A stretch of 64,000 nt of DNA from positions 682,001 through 746,000 of the forward strand of contig RSEE01000022.1 of the NCBI GenBank assembly GCA_003971905.1, written 5' to 3'. This DNA is from Moniliella sp. 'wahieum' (Eukaryota > Basidiomycota > Moniliellomycetes > Moniliellales > Moniliellaceae). Under the pieces are notes generated by a model. The model ran no database searches, was not told the origin of the DNA, and was given only the letters and a program-made list of their open reading frames with translations. This document shows, piece after piece, positions 35,601-46,270 of this stretch. How positions within the stretch are numbered: position 1 is the stretch's first letter; each line of letters starts with the position of its first letter. Position numbers and translations under genes: made by a program.

Positions 35601-36269
35601 CTGAACCGGACAAATTGCCAAGTGTCAGGCCGAACTCCAGTTCTTTTTTCCCTTTGGTTATTACAACTTGAGGATGTCGTCCCAACAAGACAATAATATT
35701 TTTGTTTGGGCACTTAAAAAAAGTAACCAACTCAATGGAGATTCTTCACCATTGATACTTTTCCGGTTTCCCACTTGGTACCTTCAGTTCAGAGATGGAT
35801 GGCGGTCGTCAGAGGGTTCTGAACTGCCAACAATCCACCTATTTTCCTACCGGGGAGTGGCCGAGTCAAGCAGCATGGGTCAGTGTAGGCGCCGCGTCTG
35901 TTTTGGTCCCAGCCTTGCTCTGTATATGTGATGTGACTACACTATAAGGATGTGGAGGCAAGTGTTTGCTGTTTGCTACTCGCACTGATACTAACTCTCA
36001 GTGATATGAGCACGTTGAGTTCAAGGATTGTTTCTCTTGTGGCAGAATATTACATTATCAAAGCCTCTGTATCTTCTTCAGTCATTCACTGCGAAATGGT
36101 TCATTTCGTTGTATATACCGGTATTTGATTGTATTCAAGCAGCATCGAATGACTTGGGCCATCAGTTCTTTTTTTCTCTACCCTCTTTGTTCTTCTGCGC
36201 GACATCTATATTTGGAGCCCTTTCCATCGTATTTGCTCCCGGCTATGTAAACCATCGCTTGGGCGGCGG
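32641..36269. other. Non-coding, transposon-relic territory
   Basis: No recognised protein family on either strand. Composition is nearer 48-50% GC than the 58-60% of the genes. It contains the 33-bp minisatellite at 33823 and, at 34790-34850, a short match to copy C (CCAGTGGTACTTCTGCAGC then TTCTT repeats). Frames of 60-120 codons (for example 34528-34875) look incidental. Confidence 0.45.
33823..33953 (-). repeat. 33-bp minisatellite, about 4 units, translatable as 11-residue repeats
   Basis: Units begin CTGACGTTCA or CTGACCTGCA on the + strand at 33823, 33856, 33888 and 33921. On the minus strand the period is three times eleven and the frame reads LQVSDVVYVTT, LNVRDVLDVIP, LQVSYVADVTP, LNVRNV. 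The open frame continues upstream to 34162 with unrelated sequence. Confidence 0.7.
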
Positions 36270-36990
36270 TAGCGTGTCTGAAGCTTTCTTGCTCAGGGAC
36301 GGGAAGGAGCAGCGGAGGGCCTATGCTGTTGGACTGAGGGTGGATTGGGAATGGGGGCGGCGGGGCTGTACGCAGGATCGCACCCGGTTGAACTGGGCTG
36401 GACTTGGGCTGGAAGCTGAGAAACTGTGAGCTGAATGTTGCGCGGATGAATTGCGTGCTACACTGGTGGCATGAGGCCAGTGGTACTGCAGCAGTAGTGT
36501 TCTTATTTTATTCTTCTTCTTCTTCCTTCCTGCGAATGGAAGCATAGCTCTCTTGGGAGTTAGTATGCAGTGAATGTTATGACTTTGCCACCACCATCCC
36601 CGCAGTTAGCTGCACAATACTGACGACGGGTGCTGGAGGAGCAACCATGAGGAGTTGCCTGTAGTGGGTTGATCAATTGGCATGGAGAACAGGGGGAGAC
36701 GCCAATGGACCGTGGTGGAAAGCCACGAACCATTGCTGACAGGGACTAAAAGGAAAACAAGGCAACAGAGAAAGAACGGGGAACAGGGGAAAATAGGCAG
36801 ACAGCTGCCGCACGGGGGCAACCTAGAAAGGTAAGGTAAACAGGCGTGGGGCGACTAGTGTCGCAACGACAATGGAGACAGGAGGAACCATGAAACTGGG
36901 GTTCCCAATTCACTGCGACTATATTGTCGCTCGGATACGTAGACTGGTAATCACCCCAGTGGCGGTCGAGCCAGCCGCGATGGAACTGAA
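36270..36990 (+). repeat. Dispersed repeat family, copy C
   Basis: The best preserved plus-strand copy over its right half: GTTGATCAATTGGCATGGAGAACA, GACGCCAATGGACCGTGG, CGAACCATTG, GACAGGGACTAAAAGG, CCTAGAAAGGTAAGGTAAAC, GGGGCGACTAGTGTCGC, followed by a tail shared with copy A (GGATACGTAGACTGG). Confidence 0.7.
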
Positions 36991-39029
36991 TTGAATCTGA
37001 GGGCGCGCACTATTATTGTGGAGGGACGGCCCTCAGTTGAGATCGGATCAGTTAGAATCTGACTCAATGACCACAATCTAAGACGGGGTTAGGAAGGCGA
37101 AGGGCACACGTAGGCTCTGTCGGGCTTTTGCAAGCCCGTCTTCGCCCGTGACAATCGAGAATACGCCAGAGGCCATGCATCAGCCAGCCACAGGCTCTTC
37201 ATGAGATTGGAGCACTCACTGTAGGACATTGAAGGACGACCAGGTCAGGATGCTTGGAGACGACGATGTGGTCAATGTACCCTCCACGGTCTGTCCACTC
37301 TGGCGGGTGCAGAAATGGCACAATAGGCGTGTCCGTGGGAGAGCGCGTGGAGTCCGCGGGTAGATCGGGGGGGGGGGGGGGGGGGGCAGCTCGCCCAGTC
37401 CGCCACACCTCGGCAATGACCTCTTTGGTGTCGTACCGAATCCGTCAAGAATTGAATCAAATCTTTGACGTGAACCGGGCAGTGAATTTAGGTAGCGGCA
37501 TCCGCGAAGGGGAGGCCTTTCGTTCGCATGAGGCACACCGCTGTGAAAGCAAACTCTATAGTGCCTCCTTGTTGGCCGCAACGTCGACGAATAAAAGCGC
37601 ACGTGAGTTCTGAAGCAGAGCGTTCGTCAACTGCGTGGACCTGGTGCGCGAGTGCAGTCGTGGGCGTGCCCTCCGGGGCAAGCTGATGGGAAACAGCACC
37701 TGGGTGGATAACTTCGGGTACAGGGTGACCCTGCAGGGCGACCCTGTTGAGCGGGCGCAGCATTGGCGGCATCCATTAGAGACACGGCTTCGGTTCGCGC
37801 GTTAGGACAGGTTGCCGAAGGGTGGAGGCTAGGTTATATCGAAACCAGAGGACTCCACCTCTCTATCTACGAGTTGAGCCCGCGAACAATCATTAAGGCG
37901 GCCCCCGCAGCAGCTCTTGGACCCCCTTCAACGGATCCTCATGAACCATACTTACGCATTTACCACTACGCTATCGAGCCGCGATAGGAGCAGCTGTAGG
38001 ATCACAGAGTCTCCGCTGCGAAAGCACAAACCAAAAGGGTAGAAGGCGAACAAGGCAGACATCTCCTCCACTATTACTATAGGTTGCATGCTGGACTAGT
38101 ATATCAACGCCTCTGGCGTTCCAGTGCTCGACTATATACCCAACAGAGAGAGTTTTGTCCTCGTCGCTGGTGGTTCATACACCTGCTTCACAGTTTGATG
38201 CGGCATTCCTATTGAGACTCTTCATCCTCGTTGGTAGCGTCCAAAACAGATGCGTGGGACGGGCGAATGGTCCGCGTAATGGGCCTATGCCGTCTCGCGC
38301 CCTCCCAGCGGTATGCTGACGGGGCAGCACCCACAGCAGCCCGGCGGTGTTAAGCTATCACTTGAGCCAGTGTGTCGGCTTAGAGCTGCTCTGTGCTCGC
38401 TTGTCCCAGGCGCAATAAATCGAGGTTTCCGTGGCCCTTTGGAGGGATTTTCAATGCGTACTTCACCAGGACATGCTTGAGATGCGCAACGTGCCGAATA
38501 GTACCGATTCAAACCAAGATTTGGTGGTTGATGCTGATGGCTTTTGAAGGTAACATATCCTGTCAGGCAATGCATGCGCGGCTAGCCACGAGCAACCATT
38601 GAATCGCCAAATGCTTTGCGGAGGGGGCGTACTGGGCGTTCTTTTGGCCCGGATATCAGCCAAGTATTGGGCGATCAGATTCGGCGCACCGGGGGGGCGA
38701 GGGAATTGCACCCTCTTGTTTCCTTGCCATTGAGGTAAGGCGAAACCAGAAGTCAAGCAGTGTTGGATTACTTCTTTGCGCAAAAGGACGTGTGAATAAT
38801 GTCACGGCTGGTGGGGTTGTGTCTGTTTAACACGATTTTGGAAACGGGAGACTCTCTCCAAGACATCAATAGTGATGCCCTGGTATCAAGCTGGTCCCTC
38901 ATCTGTTGTGTCTTGGCCCTTGCGTGCCCGGTGGATTCTTGAGGTGACTGATGTAGATGGGACCCAAGCGTAGCGGGGGGGCTCTTTGGACAGCACACAC
39001 ATCGATGATACCTGGGAGTCCGGATGGCG
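36991..39029. other. Non-coding, transposon-relic territory
   Basis: Contains the G20 tract. Several 70-130 codon frames (37488-37772 minus, 38463-38783 minus) could be degraded element genes, but none shows a recognisable motif. Confidence 0.4.
37367..37386. repeat. Poly(G) run of 20
   Basis: Twenty consecutive G. Together with the C19 run at 30114 these are the two longest homopolymers I saw; both lie outside recognised genes. Confidence 0.95.
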
Positions 39030-39265
39030 CTTGAGGGTGATGCAATCGCACTGGTGGTGGTGGTGGTGGTGGTCTCATCCAACCAGAGCAACACCTCCAG
39101 AGGAACAGCAAGCAGCGAGTCGCCACCGGGGGCTCAGCTGCGGAACAAGGAAAAACAGGAGAGAAAACAACAGAACTCCCAGGCCTGAGGAGGAACTGAA
39201 GGGACACATTAGCCAAAGCACGAGCCACCCGATGGCTCAACATGAACTGTCTGTCCGTTTACCTA
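39030..39265 (+). repeat. Dispersed repeat fragment F
   Basis: Matches 57985-58205 inverted: GATGCAATCGCACTGGTGGTGG, GCGAGTCGCCACCGGGGG, CGGAACAAGGAAAAACAGGAGAG and CCAAAGCACGAGCCACCCG. In the 58-kb copy this block is directly joined to a family A/C sequence, which shows that both blocks belong to one element. Confidence 0.75.
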
Positions 39266-39735
39266 TTTCTCCCCATGCCAGGCAGTATGCGGGTCTTGTT
39301 TTGCAGGGCTGTGCGCTCGCTGAGCGTCCACCCGGAGCCCGAAGGCTGAGATTACCGTACGGTTACCAGTGACCGGTGAACAGTTAACGTTAAACGTACT
39401 TTAACATGCTTCGTGCGAGCGACCCTGCCTCGCACGGGCTTCAGCCGCCTCGCGTCGCAGGGCAGCACAGCATGCTCTCCAGCACCATGCTTCTGTTTTG
39501 GGGGTGATGCAGGATGCAGGATGATCGATGATCGCTGAAACAGCGGCCCCAGGCCTCAATTTGATGTGTACAGTCAATTCACGCTCCACAAATCTCAGCT
39601 CGATCGATCCCTGGGAATCCGACCCCTGGTGGAGAAGCGACCACACAGCTGCATCCCTTTTAGGCGAACTGCATGCCCCCGCCCACCACCTTTCCTGCCA
39701 TCATCTTTCTCTTGAACCAGTACTGCCACTCTACA

Positions 39736-40519
39736 ATGCCTCCCTCCCGCACCGTCAGGACGTCCCAGGCATCTCGCACCAACAACACCGCTCGCCGCCG
39801 AGGGGCACACGACGTATCAACCCTGAGCCGGAGCCCGTGGTGGAGACTGTCGAAGGCGACGAACCGTCCCCTGAAGAACCACCTGGTGGCACCAGTGGGC
39901 TCAACAGCGATTCCGACGGCGACTCCGACGGCGGAGAGGGAAAAGAGGATACGGACCGAGAGTTACGTTGTAGTCCCCCCCCCCTGGTTCCCGTGTTGGT
40001 TCGTGAAATGATTATGCGGGGTCAATTAAACCAGCAGACGACGACGATGTGAACAACGAAGAAGTTGCGCTGGATCTTGACGCTGACACCTTGTTCCCCC
40101 GCACAATGGACGCTGACGAAGAGAACTCCGTTAACCAGGACGAATTTGCTAGCATTCCCTCTCCGATCTGGCCCTTTCGCCGGGGAATTGGATCCATAGT
40201 TCATCGATCCGCTCGTTACAAGGGCAACATGGATCACTCAGCGAGGGAATTCTATGCGATATATCAAGACTCTTCGGGTGCTCTTTTTTGTCAAACAATG
40301 CGAAGCAGGAATCGTTGGCTAGGGGCTTTACCATGTCTCCAACCCACACGCCGGTATTTCGAACGCTTGCTGGAGCACAAAAAGGTCAGGACCATCACAG
40401 CTCTCGCCGCACACTCCAGGATTACTTTGTGCTATACTGACTCGCCACTGACAGAAATGGTACAAATGGCTCGCGGTATGGGTTTGTCTGCATCCCTAGA
40501 GCAGGATCGGCAACAATAA
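39736..40519 (+). CDS. Hypothetical acidic protein, possibly element-encoded
   Basis: Three overlapping frames join with two frame changes (about 39815 and 40030) into one sensible reading: MPPSRTVRTSQASRTNNTAR (basic), then EPEPVVETVEGDEPSPEEPP and SDSDGDSDGGEGKEDTD (acidic), PLVPVLVREMIMRG, DDDDVNNEEVALDLDADTLF, and a folded-looking part with PIWPFRRGIGSIVH, NMDHSAREFYAIYQD and PLTEMVQMARGMG. About 260 residues. No known domain recognised. The basic-then-acidic start in a repeat-rich setting resembles ORF1/gag-like products of fungal retroelements, but it could be a lineage-specific gene. Confidence 0.35.
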
Positions 40520-41660
40520 GGATTTAGGCTTGGTTTTCCGTCCGCGAGCGGCTTGTTCCCCGCGAGGCCTGGAAGAGTTCACTTTTGACGGACAACTCCT
40601 GGCCCATATCGGTGGTGTGACAAAAAGTTTGTCCAAATTCTGTTGACGGTGTTCCTGAAGCCGACTTGCATGGTCGACCCTGCGTCGTCGCAATTTCGAT
40701 TTGGCGGTACGTTTTATGTGCTTACACTGGTCATGACCTTGCTACCCCCTAACCTAACCCATTGCTTTGGAGAAGGTGGTCACAGGAGAGATGGTGGATG
40801 TGGGGTCCTGGGTGCTGAGGGGGCATCAAGTTTGAAGCGCAACGTTTAAGGCAGCGATGGCGGAAGTTGATGTGTGGCCGCAGGCCAGCCAATGGACACC
40901 CTAACCCACCCCAAAATGCATTTGATCGAACTTAGGATTAAACAAGTGCGAATTGCTTGGATATATACCCTTGGCGCAAACACGAGGTTAAGCTAAGTAC
41001 TTCTATTATAGCGAGATTTGGATACTGGCCAAACGAGGTACAGATTATGGCCGTGCTTTTAAACCATTTTTTCCGGGAACTTGGTTTATCCCATACCCAC
41101 CCCGCAGCCGTGATTGAAACGGCAACCCAGCAAGACCACACCTTGGTCGTAATATATGGAAGGAAGCTGTCCAAACGAAAGCGGAAGAACCGGCCAAGCA
41201 GAAAAGGAATTGATAACCTCAGTCCCTGCGCTCCAGGCTCAAGCTAGCGCCACTCTTTTTGTGGAGCAGTGGCGTGTATAAAGCCTGGGTGGCGAGAGCG
41301 AGAGACGGACGCCGATTTGCCAAGACAACAAAACGTGGGGCCGCGTGTGGTTGAGACAACGTCGATCATGCGGCAACGCACGGCGGCAGCCATCGCTGCT
41401 TTCTCCATTTCATTTCCGCTGGCTGTGCGGGGCACTGCCTGGGGCGGCTGAAATGTTGCAAGCCCCGCAGGGGGCCACTGTCTCCGTCGCCGGGTGGCCC
41501 GCGGACGATTCCACATGCCACGCCCGGTGGCCAACCCTAACCGCCGCTCCCCGAGCGCTGAGCTAAGCGCAGCCGGAGCTGAGCAGCGCAGCCACCCCGC
41601 CCGGCTGCCGCGGCCACCACCACCTGTGCCGAACTGCTTCCCCTGCGCGCCTCGGCGACG
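40520..41660. other. Intergenic region upstream of SSH4
   Basis: About 1.1 kb. The last 250 bases are GC-rich and lack in-frame ATGs in the SSH4 frame, as expected for a promoter and leader. The 96-codon frame at 40957-41247 has no recognisable motif. Confidence 0.45.
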
Positions 41661-43874
41661 ATGTCCGCCACCCGTCGCGTGTCGTCGCGCTGGGCGCACC
41701 TAGTGCGCTCCGCTTCATGCATGCCAGCCCTGCTCTCCTTCGCCCTTGTTCTCGCTGCCGCGCCCGCACCCGCCGCCGCCGCCCCTGTCCCGATGGTTGA
41801 AGACCCCGGCGAGACGCTGATCATTGTGCTCCCGTTGCTGATCCTGCTGGCAACGATGATGTGTGTATTGGTGCTCTTTGCGATCCTAGTCCTTATATTG
41901 CGTCGCAACGCCCGCATTGCCCTTTCGGATCTTCGCATGCCTGCCGACATTTTGCGCGATGAGGACGAGGCCGGTCCGCGCGCACTGCAGGAGAGGCAAG
42001 AGGCTTATCTTTCCTCCCTCGACGACGCTTCGCGCCGTGGCTTCTTGCGTAGCCAAGCCTGGGCTCGCACTCATCCGATTGGCAGCGTTCCTACCGACAT
42101 TACGCTCGGCCAGCTGCTGAGCATCCAAGAAAAGGGCGTAGCCGCCTGGTCTTTTGAGCCCGACTACGAGGCCAACCCACCTCTGTACGTCGAGGGTCGT
42201 ACAGAAATCACATTTCTATCCGATGGAGATGGTCTTGCTCCTCAAGAAGGCGGTGCCGTGTGTGTACAGAGCAACCTGCCAATCCCGAAGCTCAACGAAG
42301 TGTACTACTTTGAGGTCAAGATGTTCAACAAGCCCGATTCAACCAACGTTGCCATTGGGCTGACGACCAAGCCGTACCCGAGCTTCCGTTTGCCTGGTAA
42401 GCGACCTACTCTCCTTCGCAACAGTAAAGACACTAACTTGACTTTTGTATGCAAAGGCCTGCTCAAGTACTCGATTGGCTACTATAGTCTAGATGGCACC
42501 AAGTGTCACAACCAGCCTTGGTCTGAGGAGCCATACAGTGTTCCTTACCGACAGGGGGATGTAATCGGTCTTGGCTATCGTCCTCGGCTGGGAGTGTCTT
42601 TTTTACCCGCAACGGCAAGCGTTTGAAGATGCGTTTGTGGGACTTAATCGACACAACTTCTTCCCCACTGTCGCCGCTGATGGGCCAGCTGAGGTGCATG
42701 TCAATCTGGGACAAGCCGGGTTCGTCTTTATCGAAGCAAATGTGAAAAAGTGGGGTTTGGCTCCCATGGTGGGTAACTTGCCTCCTCCTCCGGCCTACGG
42801 CGTGGACGGAGGTAGTGTCCTCATCCAAACCGCCGATGATGCTGAGGCTAGCAGAACAGCTGGACCGGCAGATGCGGAACTGCTACAGTCTCTCCCGCCT
42901 CCTCCCCCCATTTCACCTTTACTTGGCGCTGTGGAGGCGCTTCATGCCCCGTTGGAGGGAACCGCCCACCTTTTGCGCCCAGGAGTTAGCCAGGCTGGAC
43001 CCAGTCGGGTTCCGATGCTGGACGAGGCGGAAGGGGGTGACGACAGTATGTCTATCTCCTCGGATCCGTCTTACTATGCTTTACCCACGCCACGGGAACA
43101 TGGCATGGACATTTCTCTCCACTCGCTTTTGCCTCCCTCGGGCCCAAGTGACGGAGAGCAACGTACTCCACCCCCACCACCGCATGGTGTTACAAGTCAT
43201 ACCACCACCCATGCCGCGCCGAGAGATTACTTCTCCCGTCCAACTTCACCGCCACCCTATTCTCCTTTTGCCAATGACCGCCGTCCTCCGTCTGGATGGG
43301 GCTCTCTCTTGAGTTGGATACGTCCAAGGACCGGAGGAAGCGAGGAGGCACCTTTAACTGGGGCTGGTTCCCTCCGCTTCCCTGCTGATCGTGCACAAAT
43401 TATGCATCCTTCTGGGTCCGACACTAGCGGCGCGGGCCAAGTCAGCACTGCGTCTCGGGTGCCCCCACGGTCGCACACCTTGGCTGCGGCCTTGGTCAAC
43501 TCACTCGAGCAGAGCGGACTATTTGTCCCCCTCCACCAGGCTCCGCACCTACAGCCCATCGCCCTCGCGTTGAGCCCCCACCACTGTGCCCCACGGGTAC
43601 CCGCCCACCTGGTCCCAGCCCAGCCACTCGACGACCTTCATCCATTGCGGTGTCCTCTCCTGCTTCGGTAACCTCACCTCACCCACCCCCGCTTGAAGAA
43701 AGGGCCGAATCCAATCATGGTCTAGGGTCTGATTCGGACTCGAGCAACCTTCTCGCACAGCAGGAGGAGGGGACGCAATCATCTCACATGGACCCACCAC
43801 CTTCCTCTTCCAGCGACCTCACACCTACAATCTTGGTTCATGCGCCGTCGTCCGGGCCGTTGGGCTCGCCCTAG
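41661..43874 (+). CDS. SSH4: SPRY-domain ubiquitin-ligase adaptor, Ssh4/Ear1 type
   Basis: Membrane adaptor that recruits the Nedd4-type ligase Rsp5 to endosomal and vacuolar cargo. Start MSATRRVSSRWAHLVRS followed by a hydrophobic Ala-rich stretch (possible signal), then one transmembrane helix (ETLIIVLPLLILLATMMCVL onward, about residues 50-80) and RRNARIALSDLR. The SPRY/B30.2 domain runs from GVAAWSFEPDYEANPPLYVE through SIGYYSLDGTKCHNQPWSEE and GDVIGLGYRP to VFFTRNGKR and FPTVAADGPAEVHVNLG. The intron is 42397-42456 (60 nt, GTAAGC...AAG). Two PPxY motifs, PPAY (about 42793) and PPPY (about 43253), fit Rsp5 WW-domain binding. Frame changes occur near 42597 and 43630; the C terminus ending SGPLGSP at 43874 looks best. 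About 715 residues. Confidence 0.9.
42397..42456 (+). other. Intron in SSH4
   Basis: 60 nt, GTAAGC donor, CTAAC branch-like sequence and AAAG acceptor; joins SFRLPG to LLKYSIGYY. Confidence 0.88.
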
Positions 43875-45505
43875 CAACCCCATCTGGTCTGATCGAACTT
43901 TCTTTCGTACTTTGCCCTGTCCCGTTTTCCTTGGTTGTGTTGCATGCACGGACTTCTCTATTGGTTTACGTGGTTGTGACGTAGCTCTGAAAGTTCTGTG
44001 GCTCACTCGTGACAGTCATGGGTCATGCACGAATCGATGTAGTTGATTCAAGTTGGAGACGACTAACAGGTGTTGTGAATAAGTGTGTATAGAGTACTAC
44101 TAGTAGGATCTCAATCGTTAAAGGTTGAGGGTTTCTCAGAAGTCCGCACTTAGGTTCGATGTCGGTAGCAAAAATCTGCTGTTTCGTTCATAGCCTGAGC
44201 ATCACCGTAAGTTTCCGATCGACTCTGCAAGTGGCCTGGCGAACTGATGGATCCTCAAAAAAGGACACAAGAAGGCATCAGGCAGAGAACAGAAGCAAAG
44301 GGAAGGGAGAGCGAGAGACACAGGATGCAGAATTGGAAATTGGAGCGAGCTTAGTCATTCGGTGACACCACACCTACTAATTTAACTAACCGTCATCACG
44401 CTTGGTTGGCCTGCAGAGCACAGCACAGTTCTACTGTTCGCCATGTGCAGAGCAGGCGGGCCTTCGCTTGGATCGGACCATCTCGTGTCCACCGCAGCCC
44501 GTAACACAGGGAGGACGGGCAAGTAAACATACGAGGCAAACGAAGGCCAGGGTGTGAAGAACTCTCTGCGTGCGTGCGAGGCTCTGTCGCTGAATCGAGG
44601 GCAATGACGGGAAGAATGAAGTCGGTATAAGTGACCAGTGGAGAGACTGCATCGCCACCACACGTCTGGTACCAGCATTGACAGTATTAGTACCCTGGCC
44701 GAAAAACAAATGGAAGCCCGGCTAAGCCTTCTCCGGCCTCAATGGTTGGATCGTCTGTGGGCTACCTCATCGATGCATATGCCGATTTATCGTAGTGAAT
44801 GAGAAGTGGCGGAAGCCTGGGCAAAGCCAGCACCCACACCTTTCGATATTGAGAGGGATGCGTTGAGTGGGCCAAAACTGGTCCCAATTGCAAGAAGTGC
44901 TGCATTTGGGAGGTCATTGTCAAGTCAAGTGGGAAGCGGATGGTTGGTGGTAGCAGTATAGTCGTTTCCACCTGCAATTCAAAAACAGGGGCTCTGCGAG
45001 GTGCGAATATATAGCCGAGCCAGAGAAGAGGCGCCCGCTGACCCTCTCACAGCACAGGCGGAGTGGGGATATATAAATATCCATTCCGAGGATGCCCAGC
45101 TGCGGCGCAAGACCAGTGGTGCAGCTGGAAAGTTGCCTGTCTCAGGCTCAGCGCTAAGGGACGATCGGTAGGGCAGGTAATGTGCAGACCCATGAAGTGC
45201 ATGAAGCGAAGCTCGACCGTCGCGGGTTTTGTTGTCCCGGACGTGAATATATGAATCTCTTCTCGATTAGTCTTGAGAGAGGCCTGGGAGTTTTTGCCGA
45301 CTTCCCATCCGTATACTCCTCGGTCACATCTCAATCACTCCCTGCTCCCATAGTACCTATGTCAACCAACCTCTCTAAGCCAAGCTTTCACTGCGATACA
45401 CGCAATCGACTGTGATTTCGCCGCCATTCAACGGTGTCATTTATTGGCGGGAACGTATATAGATTGGTTGTAACCGTAAATTTAGAGCCTTCAGGTGTTG
45501 TGACA
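43875..45505. other. Intergenic region with repeat fragment E, copy 2
   Basis: Downstream of SSH4. Apart from the repeat at 44365-44530 I found no family-recognisable sequence. Short open frames at 45047-45415 look incidental. Confidence 0.45.
44365..44530 (+). repeat. Dispersed repeat fragment E, copy 2
   Basis: Same orientation and order as the fragment at 32465-32640, including TGTGCAGAGCAGGCGGGCCTT and GCTTGGATCGGACC. Confidence 0.65.
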
Positions 45506-45605
45506 GTTCGGGTTAGCTCAGATGGGAGAGCGTGAGATTGAAGTCTTCTTCATAACAGATCCTTCGGATTCCTCAAGGTCCCCGGTTCGATCCCGGGACA
45601 CGACA
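45506..45605 (+). tRNA. tRNA-Phe(GAA) with intron
   Basis: D arm TTAGCTCAGATGGGAGAGC, anticodon arm TGAGATTGAAG with GAA at 45540-45542, an intron of about 26 nt starting after 45543, then CTCAAGGTC, the T arm CCCGGTTCGATCCCGGG and acceptor strand ACACGAC plus discriminator A. A T8 run 3 nt downstream is a Pol III terminator. The 5' acceptor strand (GTTCGGG) pairs poorly with the 3' strand, and the anticodon stem needs one base adjustment, both plausibly indel or substitution errors. Confidence 0.8.
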
Positions 45606-45797
45606 CTTTTTTTCACTTTTTGCCATTCCCAACGCAAATGACCAAAAATCGCCTTTCAATCTTTTTCAAGTCTTCAATGGAAACGGCAGGTGGGTGAGAA
45701 GCTCAACAAACAAAGCATTTATCGTGTCGCTGGTAATGTTGGCGGATGATTTTACAAATGCAATGGGTCCACAAACACAGGTTAGTTGGGAAAAAAA

Positions 45798-45887
45798 TGC
45801 TTCCAAGGGGAATCGAACCCTGTCACATCGACGTCGTTTAGGCACGGGGCCAGTCTGGCAACGTGTATACCACTAACCCATGAAAGC
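45798..45887 (-). tRNA. tRNA-Gly(GCC) with intron
   Basis: On the minus strand: acceptor GCTTTCA pairs with TGGAAGC plus discriminator A; D arm GGGTTAGTGGTAT; anticodon loop TTGCCA with GCC; an intron of about 24 nt; 3' anticodon strand CGATG; T loop GGGTTCGATTCCCC. The 5' anticodon strand lacks one T (CACG for CATCG), and the T stem lacks one G (AGGG against CCCCT). T7 follows directly as terminator. It is convergent with the tRNA-Phe 192 bp away. Confidence 0.8.
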
Positions 45888-46270
45888 GCTGTATCGTTCG
45901 CTGCGGAGTTGTTTAATTTAACCCTAGAGGTGGTGGTTGTCTTGTTTCTTCGTATGTGAAAGCTAAACTATGGCCTGTATTGGAATAGCGAACAGGAAAC
46001 ATTAGGAAGAGGTCTAGAGTGATTGTTGGGTACAAGAAGCCATCCTGACACAACCACGTCCGCCGTGCCACTCTTTCATCGACGTTCACCTGGTTCTCTA
46101 TCGTGCCGAGGGCCAGAGAATGGACATTTACCCCACCTGCAATTATGGCCAAAAGGGTTGCACCGATTGCCCGAGCTTCTGTGGCAATTCTTTTCGCAAG
46201 CTCGTCGAAGCTCTCAGCCTCGGCCACGCCAACGACCAGCCCAGCGCCGCCCGGATGATGCGGATCGTGA
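45888..46270. other. Upstream region of the MRH4-like gene
   Basis: 383 bp. A frame open from 46023 may contain an earlier start of the helicase; otherwise nothing was seen. Confidence 0.35.

Noticed and set aside
37199-37602. Minus frame with YIDHIVVSKHPDLVVLQCPT followed by GTGAGT, looking like a spliced exon.
   Set aside because: It is interrupted by the G20 tract, and neighbouring frames show no domain; a degraded element gene is possible but unsupported.
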